Source: Knoxdaviesia capensis (lineage: Eukaryota; Ascomycota; Sordariomycetes; Microascales; Gondwanamycetaceae). From it: 64,000 bases of DNA. The stretch is taken from assembly GCA_001510575.1 (NCBI GenBank), contig LNGK01000003.1, positions 1,603,755-1,667,754 on the forward strand, written 5' to 3'. Within the stretch, counting starts at the first letter, position 1, and each line of letters opens with the position of its first letter. Positions 1 through 12,009 of the stretch are shown here, one piece after another. The notes beneath the pieces were generated by a model. It had not been told where the DNA came from. It did no database searches and was given only the letters and a program-made list of their open reading frames with translations. Made by a program: the position numbers and the translations under genes.

Positions 1-465
1 TAAATAAGACAAAAAAATGAATCATATTTTGGTCGTGGCTGCATGATTCATTGGAATGAATTTACTGTGAAGATGAATGAGAGTAGAAGGGGTTCATAAA
101 GGTGGGTGTGTTAAGTTTGACTCTATAGACATTGGTATACAAAAGGGTGCACAGCAAACAAGTAAAGCGAAACTTGGCAATTCGAAATGAAGGGTATTAG
201 CAGAACAGACTAAGACGATTCGGAGATCGCGAGGAGGAGGCGACTCCGGATTTACCGAAGGTTGATGATGATACGTCCGCGAACGTTAACGATAGGGACA
301 TTGACGAGCATTCAGGGGGTTGGATGTTGATATCCAGCATCTTGAATAGAAGTGTAGGAGAGACTTGAAAGGGAGTAGAGGGGGGCAATTTAAAGACAAG
401 ATAGTAGTAATCCTGGCGGCAAAGAAGTGGAGAGGGTCGCCGAATGTAGAGCCACAGCTTCAAAC
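1..465. other. Left edge, no gene seen
   Basis: I see no convincing coding region here. A perfect 9-base inverted repeat (ATGAATCAT at 17-25, ATGATTCAT at 43-51, 17-base spacer) lies near the edge. The rest is the probable 3' flank of the TMEM86-like gene, whose stop is at 466-468 on the minus strand. Confidence 0.5.
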
Positions 466-1191
466 CTACTCTTCTAGCAGATTGCCGTGGCCAAGCAGGA
501 TCAGGAACTGTGCAGAGTAGTACAGTATCCACACTGCAAATGGCATCCACGAACGATGGGCAGACTTCTCCGTGACGACAAACCGCTCCAGTGCGAGGAT
601 GGTGTCCGACACTGCAAACAGCACAGATCCAACAGCCACACGGCCATCCTCCAGGGTCTGCGCCATGAGCACCATCGTCACGATAGCGAGCGTGTAGGTA
701 GCGATCGGGCCGCGCAGCACCCGGGGCACGCGCGGCATCAGACGGCTCAGCAGCACCGGCACCGCCGCGGCGAGCACGAGGCCGGTGGCCACGCGCAGCG
801 GATCGGCCATCGCACGCGCCGCCGCGGCGTCGAAATCGGCGGCCTGGCGGCGGAACAGCATGGCGTACATGAAGTGCGACGCCAGGAACGCGCCGAGGCC
901 GAGCACGAAGGCGCCGTCGGCGGGCGACGCCGCCAGCACGGCATCGCCGACCGCGCCGAGCGCCAGCCCGCCGGCCAGCAGCCCGCGGCCGGAGCCGCCC
1001 CCCGTGACCACGGCGATGGACGACGAGGTCGCCGCGATGTAGGCGAGCAGGCCCGTCGCGGCCGTCTTGATCAGCGTGCGTGCCACGGACGGGCTCTGCG
1101 TGGTGATGAAGGTGTACGACATGGCGGCGGCGAGCGAGAGGCCGAGCAGCGCGGCGTCGACCGACGACGCGCGGGGTTCGGGGTCGGCCAT
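466..1191 (-). CDS. TMEM86/YhhN family membrane protein
   Basis: A single-exon 241-residue protein made almost entirely of hydrophobic segments (about seven or eight predicted membrane spans). Small-residue-rich helices and the core sequences LGAVGDAVLA (about residue 80), FLASHFMYAMLF (about 105) and FAVSDTILALERF (about 195) match the YhhN/TMEM86 family. Animal members hydrolyse the vinyl-ether bond of lysoplasmalogens; the fungal substrate is not established, so enzymatic activity is inference. The start at 1191 is the first ATG of the frame, and the N-terminus is short and polar before the first span. Base composition is high in third-position G and C like the other real genes here. The gene is divergent from the Leu/Asp-rich gene at 3974, with 2.8 kb between them. 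Family assignment is fairly sure; substrate is unknown. Confidence 0.85.
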   Translation of the reverse strand: MADPEPRASSVDAALLGLSLAAAMSYTFITTQSPSVARTLIKTAATGLLAYIAATSSSIAVVTGGGSGRGLLAGGLALGAVGDAVLAASPADGAFVLGLGAFLASHFMYAMLFRRQAADFDAAAARAMADPLRVATGLVLAAAVPVLLSRLMPRVPRVLRGPIATYTLAIVTMVLMAQTLEDGRVAVGSVLFAVSDTILALERFVVTEKSAHRSWMPFAVWILYYSAQFLILLGHGNLLEE

Positions 1192-3550
1192 GGCGGGATG
1201 AGCCAGACGAACAAGAGAGAGGGGGAAGTGCGAGTGTTTGGTACGAAAGGGAAACGAGAGGTGAAGGAGAGTGGAAGATGGATCACGAGACCACCTCCTT
1301 GACGATGAGGAAGTTGGAAAAGTGTTTCTTTTGTGGGTTTGCCAATGGGGGCACGGATCAAGTCGTGAGATGCAAGCGAAATTTCGATATGAGCTGGGGG
1401 TTGGGGTTAAACCCTGCTATTTGTGGGCTATTCCGATGTAACCCTTAGAAGTGTGTCTATAGGGTTATGGGATGTTTCCTTTCAGATCTGGACTGTCCAT
1501 TGTTTCAGCCAAGTGTGTGTCTAAACTTGACCAGCATTGCAACCAGAACAGCTTAGTAGCTCACCGGACACAAGTTTACGCGGCAAGACAACGGACAGAG
1601 AGGGAGGCATTGCACATACATGTGAGACAGACTGTCACCTGCGGACTGCCGACACAAAAAGTGACAGTCAGGGCGATCGAGTCCTTCATAAGCGGGGACT
1701 GAAAGAAGGCAAGGAACGGAATAAAATCTGATTAAGGGGTATGCCTGTTTGCTCAGCTTGGGGATATGCACGACGCTAACATCTTTTTCCATCTTGCGCA
1801 CCTGTTGCACTTGAGTTGTGTGGTTCGTCGAAAGAAAGCCTTGCATTGCGACGACCTAGTCGGGGACACAGGGCGGTATTGGTAGTATGCGGTGAGTTTC
1901 GATATGATATGAGAGTTAGTTCCCAGGAATAAGGCAAACGAACCTATCCCCAGCGCCAGGCGAACACGGGCAGTCTCCTGAAAGGACTGCCTCCTCAGCC
2001 GTGAGGAGGGAAGCATCGCGAGTTTTCCCGGTAGGTGATCTCCCCGGTGCACACAAGTACCGGCGCCAATCATCACACAAACCAGAGACATAACAACAGA
2101 GATGCGAAAACGAGGAACCAACGTGGTGCTGCGATCCGCTGGTCACCGAGTAAGCAGATAACCGTGAGAACGGAGTTAAGGATCGGGGGAACCAGGCTGG
2201 CCATCGGCCGGCAGCTGTATTGGTGGTGAGTGGACGGTGTAATGGACGCCGATTAAGATCGGAAAGTCACTTGGCCTCGGAAGGCAGGACACGCAAAGAG
2301 GAAAGCCTCTGTGGTTGCGTCGATTTTCGTGGTTAGGGTTGGGGTTTGGTGAGCGACTGCTACCGGTTCCCAAGATTCAACGCCGTAAGTCATCAGAGGA
2401 TTTCTTCAGGAACACAACTCTACTCCTGGTGAGATGGTGTGAGACTCCCGGTGCTCGTTAAGCCAGTGGCGTACCGAGTCTAATTGCAGTGGCTGTGATT
2501 GGGAATTTGAGTCACGTAAGGGACGAAGGCATCTATCAGGTATAAGACATGTTCATAATTGAATCATTTGGGAGAGGAGACACATGGTCGTAGAATACGA
2601 ATCTAGACATGGAGATGCTGTGGGCTGAATGCTATAGAGTTACACTGCATACAGAGCTCCTCGGGGGCCGAATACTAATTCTTATTGAAGGATGATGGTC
2701 AAGGGCACTGTCATGGAGCCAGGGGGACTGGTGGACGTCGCGGCGAGATACTGGAGATACAGCACACACAGGGAACGAGAGTGATTCAGCGGAGCCTACA
2801 ACGGCTTGCTGGGCTGAACACCGCCACCGGGTTGGGGATCTCCGGAAGATGAGATGCAGAAGGATCGGGAAATCCCTGACCTGACTTAGAGGTCTCCAGC
2901 TGTGCTGGTTCGGGCAGCAGAGGGAGGAGGAATCGGGCCATGGCATATGTGCCGTCTGCCGATATTGTTGACGAGTGGCTGATGAGAGTGACAACGTTCG
3001 GGCTGATATGTGGCATGAAATTTCAGACCTGTAGTAAAAGGGAAGAGAGAGGGAGTGGAAGAAGGAAGCAACTAAAGCCGCGAGCCAGGTCTGTAGCGAT
3101 ACCAGAGACAACAACTTCAGACCAACACAACGGGGGGAGATTAACAATGCGCGGTGCGAGGTGGTGAGTGAGGGGAGAAGAGGGGAGAGGGATATTGGAG
3201 TCACCTCTTCGACAAGGGGCACTTGGGAGGGCGGTTGTACAAAAACAGATCATCGACGGGTTACAAGACATCCTGAAGAACGAATGCCGGGTCGAACAAA
3301 GGCTGCCAGTGGAAGGGCAAGTCGAGATGGTCCCGGGCCACTCCGCACTTCATCTTGGGGGCAACATCTGGTTGGCCAGAGCAGTCAAATCGTCCAGTGA
3401 CCGATCAGTTGATGGCCACTCCCTCTCCCCTTTGACGCCTACGGATGACCAGGGGGAAACAGAGATGGCAAGACAGATCCGGGACGAAGAGACAACGGGC
3501 TACGGATCTTGGAGAGGCCATAGCCCACAGGTCTCTGAATGTGAGGTCGA

Positions 3551-3580
3551 GGGAGAGAGAAAGAGAGAGAGTGTGTGTGT
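3551..3580. repeat. (GA)n/(GT)n compound microsatellite
   Basis: An imperfect GA tract (3551-3570) passes directly into five GT units (3571-3580). It lies about 400 bases upstream of the Leu/Asp-rich gene. Confidence 0.8.
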
Positions 3581-3733
3581 GCCGATCTCTGTTCTACTCG
3601 AAGCTCACGATGGACGGTGGTGGTGTAAGTGGCTGGTCACTACGGCCTCAGACGGTGTTTGTGGTTACTCTGATCCAGCCTACACACTCTAACGCGAGAC
3701 CGACAAGATTAAATGATACGTCGACCTTCCACG

Positions 3734-3740
3734 TATATAA
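3734..3740 (+). promoter_or_regulatory. TATA box of the Leu/Asp-rich gene
   Basis: TATATAA lies 234 bases before the ATG at 3974. It is followed by a strongly pyrimidine-rich stretch (about 3770-3860), the usual arrangement of a well expressed filamentous-fungal promoter. The assignment rests on position and consensus only. Confidence 0.6.
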
Positions 3741-3973
3741 GGTGTAGCATCCTCGCCGGTATTGATCACTTTCCCAACATCTCCTCCTCACTCTCCATCA
3801 TCACCTTCACATTCTCACACTCTCTCATTTCCTTTCCTTACCACTTGGGTTCTGTTTCCCCTGTCACTCATTTACAGCTGTCACTCCTTTAATACCACGG
3901 TTTATTTTCGAATAGAGCATTTTACCTCTTTGATACCTTTTTATCCACTTCGCCTCTCAATTCGTTGTTCACG

Positions 3974-5220
3974 ATGGCTGTTGTCGCCCGCAATATTCTG
4001 ACCAAGTACGGCTCGGTCGCGTCCAGCTGCGCGCTGGACCTCTCGTTCATCATGGAGCACACCTCGTGCCCGGCTGTCGAGATCACCTGGCCCAAGACCT
4101 GGGAGGTTCCGGGCCAGCCCGGTGTCACCACCATCACCATCACTCCGTCCAAGCCGGAGCCTGAGCCGGTCACCCCGGCCCCGGGCACTCCTGGGTACAA
4201 GCTGAAGCGGGTAAGTGACACCTCTACCAACGGTGGAAACCAGTGCACCCTTCATCTGAAAAGAACTAGAGACGCATACTGACCGTTCCCTGACAGGCCA
4301 CTGCCGACTACTGCCCGGCTGGGAACACCGGGTCCAGCCCCGTCCCTCTGGACCTGGACCTCCTGAGCCTAAGTCTCAACCTGGACATTCTTGCTGCCCT
4401 GGAGCTGGACCTCTACCTGGAGCTGATACTGCAGCTCGCTCTCAACCTTGATCTCTCGCTGGACCTGTCTGCTGCCCTGTCGATCCTCGTCGAGCTCGGC
4501 GTCGACCTCACCGCCCTGATCAACCTGGACCTGAACCTCGGCATCGACCTGGGCGGCCTGGGCGACATCCTCGACCAGATCCTGTGCCTGCAGCTGCCCG
4601 ATCTCCTGAACCTGCTCGGCCTCGGCGACCTGCTCGGCGGCCTGCTGGACACCGTCAGCGGCATCGTCGGCGACATCGGCAGCCTGCTCACCGATACCGT
4701 CTCGGGCGTGTCCGGTCTGCTGGGCTCCATCCTGGGCCTACTGGGCGACGACGACCTGCTCGACTTCAAGCGCGACGCGCCCCCCGTCGTCGACCTCTCC
4801 GTGGCCGCCACCGTGCTGTCCGCCATCGACGCCGCCGTCGACGTGTCCCTGCGCCGCCGCACCTCCACCCCCGCCACCCTGCCGGCCTACGAGCGCCCCA
4901 CCGCCGCGCCCCCCGCCTCCTTCACCCCCAAGTGCGGCACCAGCCTCAAGAAGCGCAAGTCGGGCGTGCAGACTGCCCCCGCTGCCTCATACGAACAGTG
5001 CCTGGTCGCCTGCGAGCGCGCCGCTGCCAAGGCCACCCTCAGCGAGTACGCCGCCAAGGGCAAGATCAGCTACGCTGATGTGACTACCTGCGCTGCTGCG
5101 TCCGTGAAGGAGAAGAAGGGCGAGGTCACCTGCCTGTACTACATCACCAAGGAGAAGGGCGTCCCCGCCGACTACTTCGAGGAGAATAAGGACTGCACTG
5201 CCTTCGTCAAGCAGTACTAA
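3974..5220 (+). CDS. Unrecognised protein with Leu-Asp-Leu alternating segment
   Basis: Two exons, 3974-4210 and 4297-5220, joined in phase 0 across an 86-base intron (GTAAGT donor, ACAG acceptor), give 386 residues. I chose the ATG at 3974 because it is the first in frame and lies in a good context (cacgATGg). Residues 1-79 end in a Pro-rich stretch and a dibasic KR at the exon junction. Residues about 97-167 alternate Leu with Asp, Asn, Ser or Glu (for example LDLDLL, SLSLNLDI, LNLDLSLDLS), which fits an amphipathic beta strand. Residues about 168-230 are Leu/Gly-rich, ending GLLGDDDLLDFKR. The C-terminal ~110 residues carry six cysteines and many lysines, suggesting a small disulfide-bonded domain. 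No clear signal peptide is present, so either it is cytosolic or an upstream exon is missed. I do not recognise the family and assign no function. Confidence 0.75.
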
Positions 5221-8200
5221 GTGCTGTATTCGCTGGCTCCTTTGACGCGACTGTCCGTCTACAACGGCACACCCCAGAATTCCAAGTGAATCAATCTTCC
5301 TGGGCGTTTTACTGCATTCATTGCATCATTTCTCATTTGTTCTGTGTTTTCGTTTTCTTCATGAACTGTTGTTGCTTCCTTGGGGATGTGCTCGACCCCT
5401 TACCATTCCCGATATGTTTCTGGCAATAATTAGATCCTCCTAGCATAATCTCCAATACTTAATTGACAATCTTTTGCTTTTAATCATTTCCGTTGTGATA
5501 AGATGTTAGAGAGTCATATTCCAGTGGATTCAAGCACCTGTCGTGCTCTCAGTTCCTCGATATTTGGAGGTCGGCGGGATCGACCGGCCCCGCTTGTTTG
5601 GATTAGCCGGGAGTCCAAGCTTCGTCCCGATCCGGGCCAGCAGGGCGGATAACACTATCTGCGATTTCCTTATTTCGACTACAGGCAGGCTCAATAGGAG
5701 ACCTGCTGGATCGGATCAGCCGAGCGTCGGTGGCTTGAACACAGACTTTCAAAAACGGAAGTCGGACAGTGTGGTTACATACCATTCTCCGGATGGTAGG
5801 ACGGGTGGGTGATCTGTACGTGCAATCCTGCGTTGATATGCGGCTGAAGATACATATCCGATACATATAAGACAGAGAAAGCCGACCAAGCTTATAGTAC
5901 GACTGTCTTGCTTGGTGCCTAACAGAATGCAGCAGTCACACGATGTTAACACTCGCGTATTATCCCTCAGTCAGACGTGCTTGATGACAAGCGAGCACGA
6001 GCCAACTGGGTCAAATGCCGCAAAGGAATTGACTGCCACGTCCCCTCTTGCTTGGCGTTTACATTGCACTTCGAGATAAGCGACAAAGGGGAAACAACTT
6101 CAAGATGTATATGCGGCGGATAGATGTGAGGCCAGACATAACAGTCAATCTCACTGTGCTTATCTGACAGCAACAAGAATAATAGTGGCGATAACCTGCC
6201 ATTGGACCTCGGCGAGCCATGGCGGGGACCACGGAAGTGCCAAAATGGACGATCCGGGATGCCCCATCAAAGCTTAGAGAGGAGAGAGAGAGTATTAAAT
6301 GCCGCAAAGGTCAAATAATGCCCTTAATACCAAGCCTGGAGGCCGACGTGCCACCCAACCTCGTCTCACTGAAACTTGTCATTTCGAGCTTTGATATCAG
6401 AAGAGGGCTCAATTGGGGCTACGGCAGTCCTTATCTGAGCACCGGGCCAAGCGCTATCACATATTGAGAGACTTATATATAACGCTTGGCTGAGAGGACC
6501 ACAAGACGTAGATAACGGCAAAGGTAGGGTCTCTCACAATTCTTTTTTAGAAGCACGGACACATAGCGGGCAATAAGAGTCACATATAGCCCTCCAGCGT
6601 TGCATTGTGGGTAAATTCTTCCGACGAGATATGATAGCGTGTTAGTGGCAGGCTCAACGGCATGGCTGGGGTTAAAGCATATGGAGATCACGGCATATAT
6701 TGAAGCTGTGATATATCAAGACATCGTGGTAGTGTTTTATATCTAATGTCATTATGCGGCGTCAGGCAGTAGGTTTTCAGTCATGATTCGCCGCCGGTTG
6801 TCCATTCAACCGGCCTGGTGCTCGCGAGATCAATATAGCATCGATGGTATCGTCAAGATACTGGTTTGGCGGAAACCGAGCAGTGTTCGGAGTCCCTTTG
6901 CCCTTTGCACGGGCCCCGTGTGTGAGCGTGTGCTCTCTTAGTGATGAAATTGCACGGAATCCAGACGCTGGCTGGGCTGGGCAGACAGGGCCGATACTCC
7001 TCCGGTCTAGTCTCAAATGGATATGAGATACTCGGAGTTTGGCCATTTGGCACAATCTACAGCCTCTCGATGCGACGAAGTGTGGTGAAAGCACGGCGCG
7101 AGCAAGCGCTCAGGATCTTGCCGAGCGTCTCCACCACGAGCCCGATACAATAGGAAGATATATAGTGTGCTTTGAGGCACTGGGAGACAGATCTCAGGCA
7201 GAATGACGGCGTGTGACATTGGTCTCTGGAGCGGGCCCGGCAAACCTGTCGGAATGCGAAGTGTACCCCAAATCTCGAATTCTATTGATGCCGCCCGGAC
7301 ATATAGATCCGGAGTGGACAGCTGAAGTGCTCCTTGATGGTAGTGAGCGGTGCTCTTGGTGCAAGTAATCTCTTGGTCGAAGATCTAGTAGCAACTGGCG
7401 TATGCACGCAAGGGTGGACAAAAACGTCGCCGCAACCACTCAGGTGGGGGATATGTCCTCCCTTCTCCCTATTGATAAGGATTGGGGTTGTGTGGATGGG
7501 ACAGTTGGTCAACCCGAGCAGGCCCGCGCCAGTGGGCTCGGTCGTTGGTAAACATGGGAGGCATCGTCCAAATTACAATCATGTCCGGGAATGGACTGAG
7601 GCTCCTTCGTATTTAGGACCTCATGACTGACTGTAGATGTGCTAACCAAGAACGTAAATACAATAAAAGGCGAGCGGGGGTTACAGACGTGATATACGTC
7701 CATCCTCATTATGCCATAGCCCGATGACCGATGTAGTGTTGATTACCGCTACAGCCCTCTGGAGGCAGGCCGCAAACGCACGCAGCAGCAACACAAAGGC
7801 AAATAACATGTCCAGCATAAAAACAAGCAGGAGAAAGAGAAATATCACTGAGGGCGCCGGCCCGCCCGTTGTACGGATATTACTGGGCCGGTATCATATA
7901 AGGACAAACGCCCACGGCAACCGCTACAAGCACAGATCTCCCGGCCACGGCGATCGACAGAAATGACAGGTAACTTTTCTAAGCGGATGTCTTAGCTGTC
8001 TGGCGTTTGCACTGGTAATGTCTCCCCAGTATAGGATACACTTGCTCTGAGGGTACATCGGCTTTCGGGAGAAAACAAACACAGTATCAAACGGTAAGCT
8101 GGACCAGACGGGCACTACAAAACGCTCCAAGAGGGCCTGTAGAAGAGTGTATTCGGTGAGCTGGAGATTCCGGAATCCACCCGGCAGCGGATCGGGAGAT

Positions 8201-10220
8201 CCATCGGAGTGGCTCCGGACAAATTATGTCGATAAGCAAACACCAGAGCTTCCAACATATCAGCACAGCCCCCGATCCTCTTTGCCCGCACCCACTCGTG
8301 ATACACCCCATCTCAGGCCGTGTACCAGTTCCGCCCGCAGAAAGTATTCACATTATCACACATCAATCTTGCTAATGATCCCACGAGGCAAAAATACCGC
8401 AACTTCAACACCACGCTGAAGACGCCATCCGTGCATACGGCAGACGTGGGCCCAGACCGCCCAGCAGCAAACGCGGGAAATAAAAACAGGTCTGTGACTG
8501 TGTGGTTACAGGGACTACACGAATAGCACTTACAAACAGTGTGTTACATTGGCTGGTGGACACTCGAGCATTTGCCAAGAACAGACTAGGCCGCCCCAAA
8601 GACGTGTTTATCTCGAGAGTATTAAGAGGGAAACTACGGTCAAATCATGTATTACTGCGCTTCTTGATTGTGTATCTGCCCCGTTTTGAATTGTCCGGTG
8701 GTAACTAAGCGAACAAGATTACAGGTCAGTGTATCCCTCTTTTGTGATCACGTCTTTGTGCCGCGCCGCTGTCATGCGCTCGGATGAGGGATATGAGATG
8801 CTGAAGGAATGCCGAGACACGGGCTACATACTCTCCAGCCCTTGAAATAAACCTATAGGTCGGCCTATAGCCAGTCCATCATGGGCCTGTTCTACTACCA
8901 TATGAATATGGCTCATATCTCCATCAGACAGAGTACCCAGGAGCCAAGAGATAGGCCCCGACGGGGCCATATTACCAGACCTAGTCCACGATCCACAGTA
9001 TCTATCTGCACACAAACCCAAAGCACACTCAACAATCGCACACCCTTCAATCCGTGTCCGTTTGTTGCTACGCTGTGTGTCTCCGGCAGGAGTTACAACC
9101 CGCCGCCGGGGCCTGTGAGTGGCCGGAGTGATGAAACCGTGGGTAGCTGCCCAATTGCCACTCACCAACCGACCACGGCGTGGAATTTCGCCCGCCCAGG
9201 GCCACATCTTCTCCTAGAGTGGGATTGGACGGTAGGGTGTTCGGGCGAACTCTTATCGAGGTACGGGAGAACCCCCTTCCAAGATAGAATGAAGGGATGT
9301 GTGTGTGTCCTTGTTGGAGCTGGTGTCGGCGGCTGACATAGTCCGGGCTCGCTGGCAGCGTTGCATCTCTTTGGGTATCTGGAGATCCCGACCGGAAATG
9401 AACCCACCGGTTGGAAGTATGATGCAAATTGGGCATGTGCTATGTGAACGTTGGCACGGCATACGTGCAAGAGCACCAGACGCCGTACCAAGGCCATGCT
9501 ATTGGCTCGAGTGTCAGCGGAGATGAGATACCACATCCAGTTCCGGTTTTTTGGAGAGAGTTGCGCATAGTGAAAAGCATACACAAGTTCCATGTCCACC
9601 TGGAATCCAGAACGGCAACTTTAGCTGGATCGGGATTGGCCTGGCCCGGATGTCCGGGAGCCGCCCCGGCCCCGCACCCGCAGCACGCAGCACTGAGTCG
9701 AAGCACACCTCTTCACTTGTTCTTTCTTTTCTAATTCACCGACTCTTCAGCGCATGGCTTAGAGACATGAAGTGCAGCTGACTTTCCGATGTGCGACAAG
9801 ACGCCGTGGCCGGGCTACTCCACTTGGAGTCCAGTCCCCAAGACTCTGCATCCTCATCAATGTGGGTAGCCAAGTCCATCCAAGAGATTGTGGAATACGG
9901 AGTGGGATTAGATCTCGTATGAATGATGCTGGGTTTTGCAGTCTTCAAATTTCTGTTTAGACGTCTCGAATAATTTTTTTCTTTTAGAGTTGCATGTCGT
10001 CTGCTATGGTGCCCGGCATGGTTCCGGCGCTCCGTATTCCTCGGCTGGCAGTTACGGAAACACGCCGGGTCGCACCTGCCTTGTGAATCAAATTTTGACT
10101 ACAGATCCAAAGAGCGCATATATGCAGCAAACCTTCGCCCTTTTCTTCAAAATACACATCTTTTTTCTGGAGTTTTTGTTGTTTTTTTATTGTTTCTTTT
10201 TTTTTTTTGCGGCCCCACCA
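5221..10220. other. Gene-poor 5-kb stretch
   Basis: No reading frame here is long, compositionally gene-like or similar to a family I recognise. The DNA is of mixed composition with scattered TA-rich words, and short frames overlap on both strands. A T-rich tract sits at about 10,138-10,208 just beyond the stop of the DUF6594-like gene. It may be decayed repeat DNA, but I cannot name an element. Confidence 0.5.
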
Positions 10221-11376
10221 TCAGGTCTTGGTATCAGACGTCGTCCCTCCCGCGCCAACAAACACCACCATGACCGCGGCATAGGCGGCCGTCCCCGCCA
10301 GCACGTCGAAGTTCTTCTCCAGCAGGCGTGTAAGCGTGACACCAAACGCCAACACAGCCAACGACGCCGTGGTGAGGGTTGCCGTCAGGCTTCTGTTGAG
10401 CACCATGATCACCATCGGCACAATCAGGAACGCGCCGCCGATGAACGCGGTGCCCAGGCGGCCCAGCCACGACTTCCAGTCATCGGTGCGGTTGCGGTCG
10501 TGGCGCGTGCCGCCAAACACGCTCCAGATATTCCTGGTCTCTTCAGACACGCTCATGTTATTGAGCGAGATGTAGGCGCTCAGCTTCTGGCCCAGGTCGT
10601 CGTGCAGTGGCACGATGAACGGGTCGTACGTCTGGCGCGCCCACTGCAAGACGTACTCCCAATCGTGCAGGAGCTGTGCTGTAAGGGGTGGGACTGTTGT
10701 GTTAGTGCTTGCGGATGCCCTGCAATGTGTGTGTGTGTGTGTGTGTGTGCGTGTGGTGAAGCAGTGCCGTACCGTAGTTTCTGAGGGCCTCGTAGTTATC
10801 CGGGATCTCCATATAGCCGGGCGTCAATGCAATATCTGCCGCTCTCTTCGCTAGTTCACTTTGCTGGCGGTGCAGCTCCAGGCGGTACAAAATCGACAGG
10901 TTGAAGAATTCCAAGCCGTCCCGGAGTATTTCTGGCCGGAAGGCGCGCAGCAATGCCTGGGGGAAGTCGGACTTCCCGGCGTAGTTCGTGTTCATTGCAG
11001 TTTGGTAACCCCTCGTTTCTAGGGGTGCGCGCAGGCGTCTTTTCTTGCGCTGGTGCATTTTCTTCCGTCGGCTTTGGTGTGTGTCGCCGCTTTGGCCCGG
11101 ATGGACAGACGGAGTCGGAGTCGTATTCGCATGAGGCTCGTTGTCGTCCTGTCCGTCACTCTCGGCCAGGAACCGCGTGGACGAGTCGGCACGGGACGAG
11201 TGTGTCGATTCTGGCTGTATAATGAACAGGGGAATCTGTTCAGTCTTTGTGGGTGGGCCATCATTGCTATTCGTAACCGGAATATTGGTGATGCGGTCAA
11301 TTCCGGCTCCGGGAGTGGGGGCCCGGCCTTCCTCCATGGCCCGGGCCGGACTCAACTCCATATGGGGGCCAGACAT
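10221..11376 (-). CDS. DUF6594-like membrane protein
   Basis: Two exons on the minus strand, 11376-10773 and 10678-10221, give 353 residues. The junction reads ALRNY-A-QLLHDWEY, with a GTACGG donor and a TTACAG acceptor. Residues 1-130 are disordered, rich in Pro, Ser and Thr, with a basic cluster (SRRKKMHQRKKRRLR) near 105-120. The middle contains the helical block ILRDGLEFFNLSILYRLELH, and the C-terminus has three hydrophobic spans (IGGAFLIVPMVIMVL, LTTASLAVLAFGVTL, VLAGTAAYAAVMVVFVG). That C-terminal triplet and the spacing match the fungal DUF6594 family as I know it. Function of the family is unknown. The intron contains a 24-base TG repeat, which produces a misleading run of His-Thr codons if read through. 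Confidence 0.8.
10726..10755. repeat. (TG)n microsatellite inside an intron
   Basis: About twelve TG units run from 10726 to 10749, then CGTGTG. They lie wholly within the 94-base intron (10679-10772) of the DUF6594-like gene. Confidence 0.9.
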
Positions 11377-11976
11377 TTGAAAATATATATAGGCGTGCTA
11401 ATGGAGATGACTGCAGAGTTTCTACATCTACAGGATGGGACATGTACGAGGGATTTGATCTCCTCATATACTAGACATCGATTGCCTTACTTTTCTCTAT
11501 TGGGTAATCCGGTACGGCCTCGGGAATTAGAGCTATTGAAAAGCTGAACAAGAAGCTGAAAATAACAAAAATAACCATGCATACAATGCTTTTCAAGCTG
11601 CCACACAAACATAATGTGATAACAGCCTCACATTGGAGTATACTCTCAGATGTTCGAATTCACGGCTAATTGACTATGAAGCACATATTCCTTCCTGTGA
11701 TGTCTTGCTTCTGCCGCCTTGCCAGAACCCCCCGATGTTTGTAGTCCCCGGAAACCAAAGCCAAAGGTAGACCGGACCGGAAGACCGCTTACTGGCGTAT
11801 GTTTGAAGGCAAGATATATGAGCAAAAGAAGTGCAAAATAGAGGGAAGCCAGTTTCTCCCTCTGGACAACCAAAACATAGAAATGAACAACAGGGCGGAT
11901 CTCTTCAGCTCGGCGTAGCTGCTTCTTCCTCCCACTTATCAGTAAGGCATACCTGCAGGACCACGGAGAAACAGAC

Positions 11977-11977
11977 G

Positions 11978-12009
<32 letters not shown>
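11977..12009. repeat. (CA)n(TA)n compound microsatellite
   Basis: A CA tract of about nine units passes directly into about seven TA units. It is intergenic. Confidence 0.9.

Larger units (their letters stand above)
1192..3973. other. Divergent intergenic region
   Basis: About 2.8 kb separate two divergent genes. I find no recognisable coding region. It holds a GA/GT microsatellite at 3551-3580, a TATA box at 3734-3740 and a pyrimidine-rich leader from about 3770 to 3960 serving the plus-strand gene. Confidence 0.5.
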
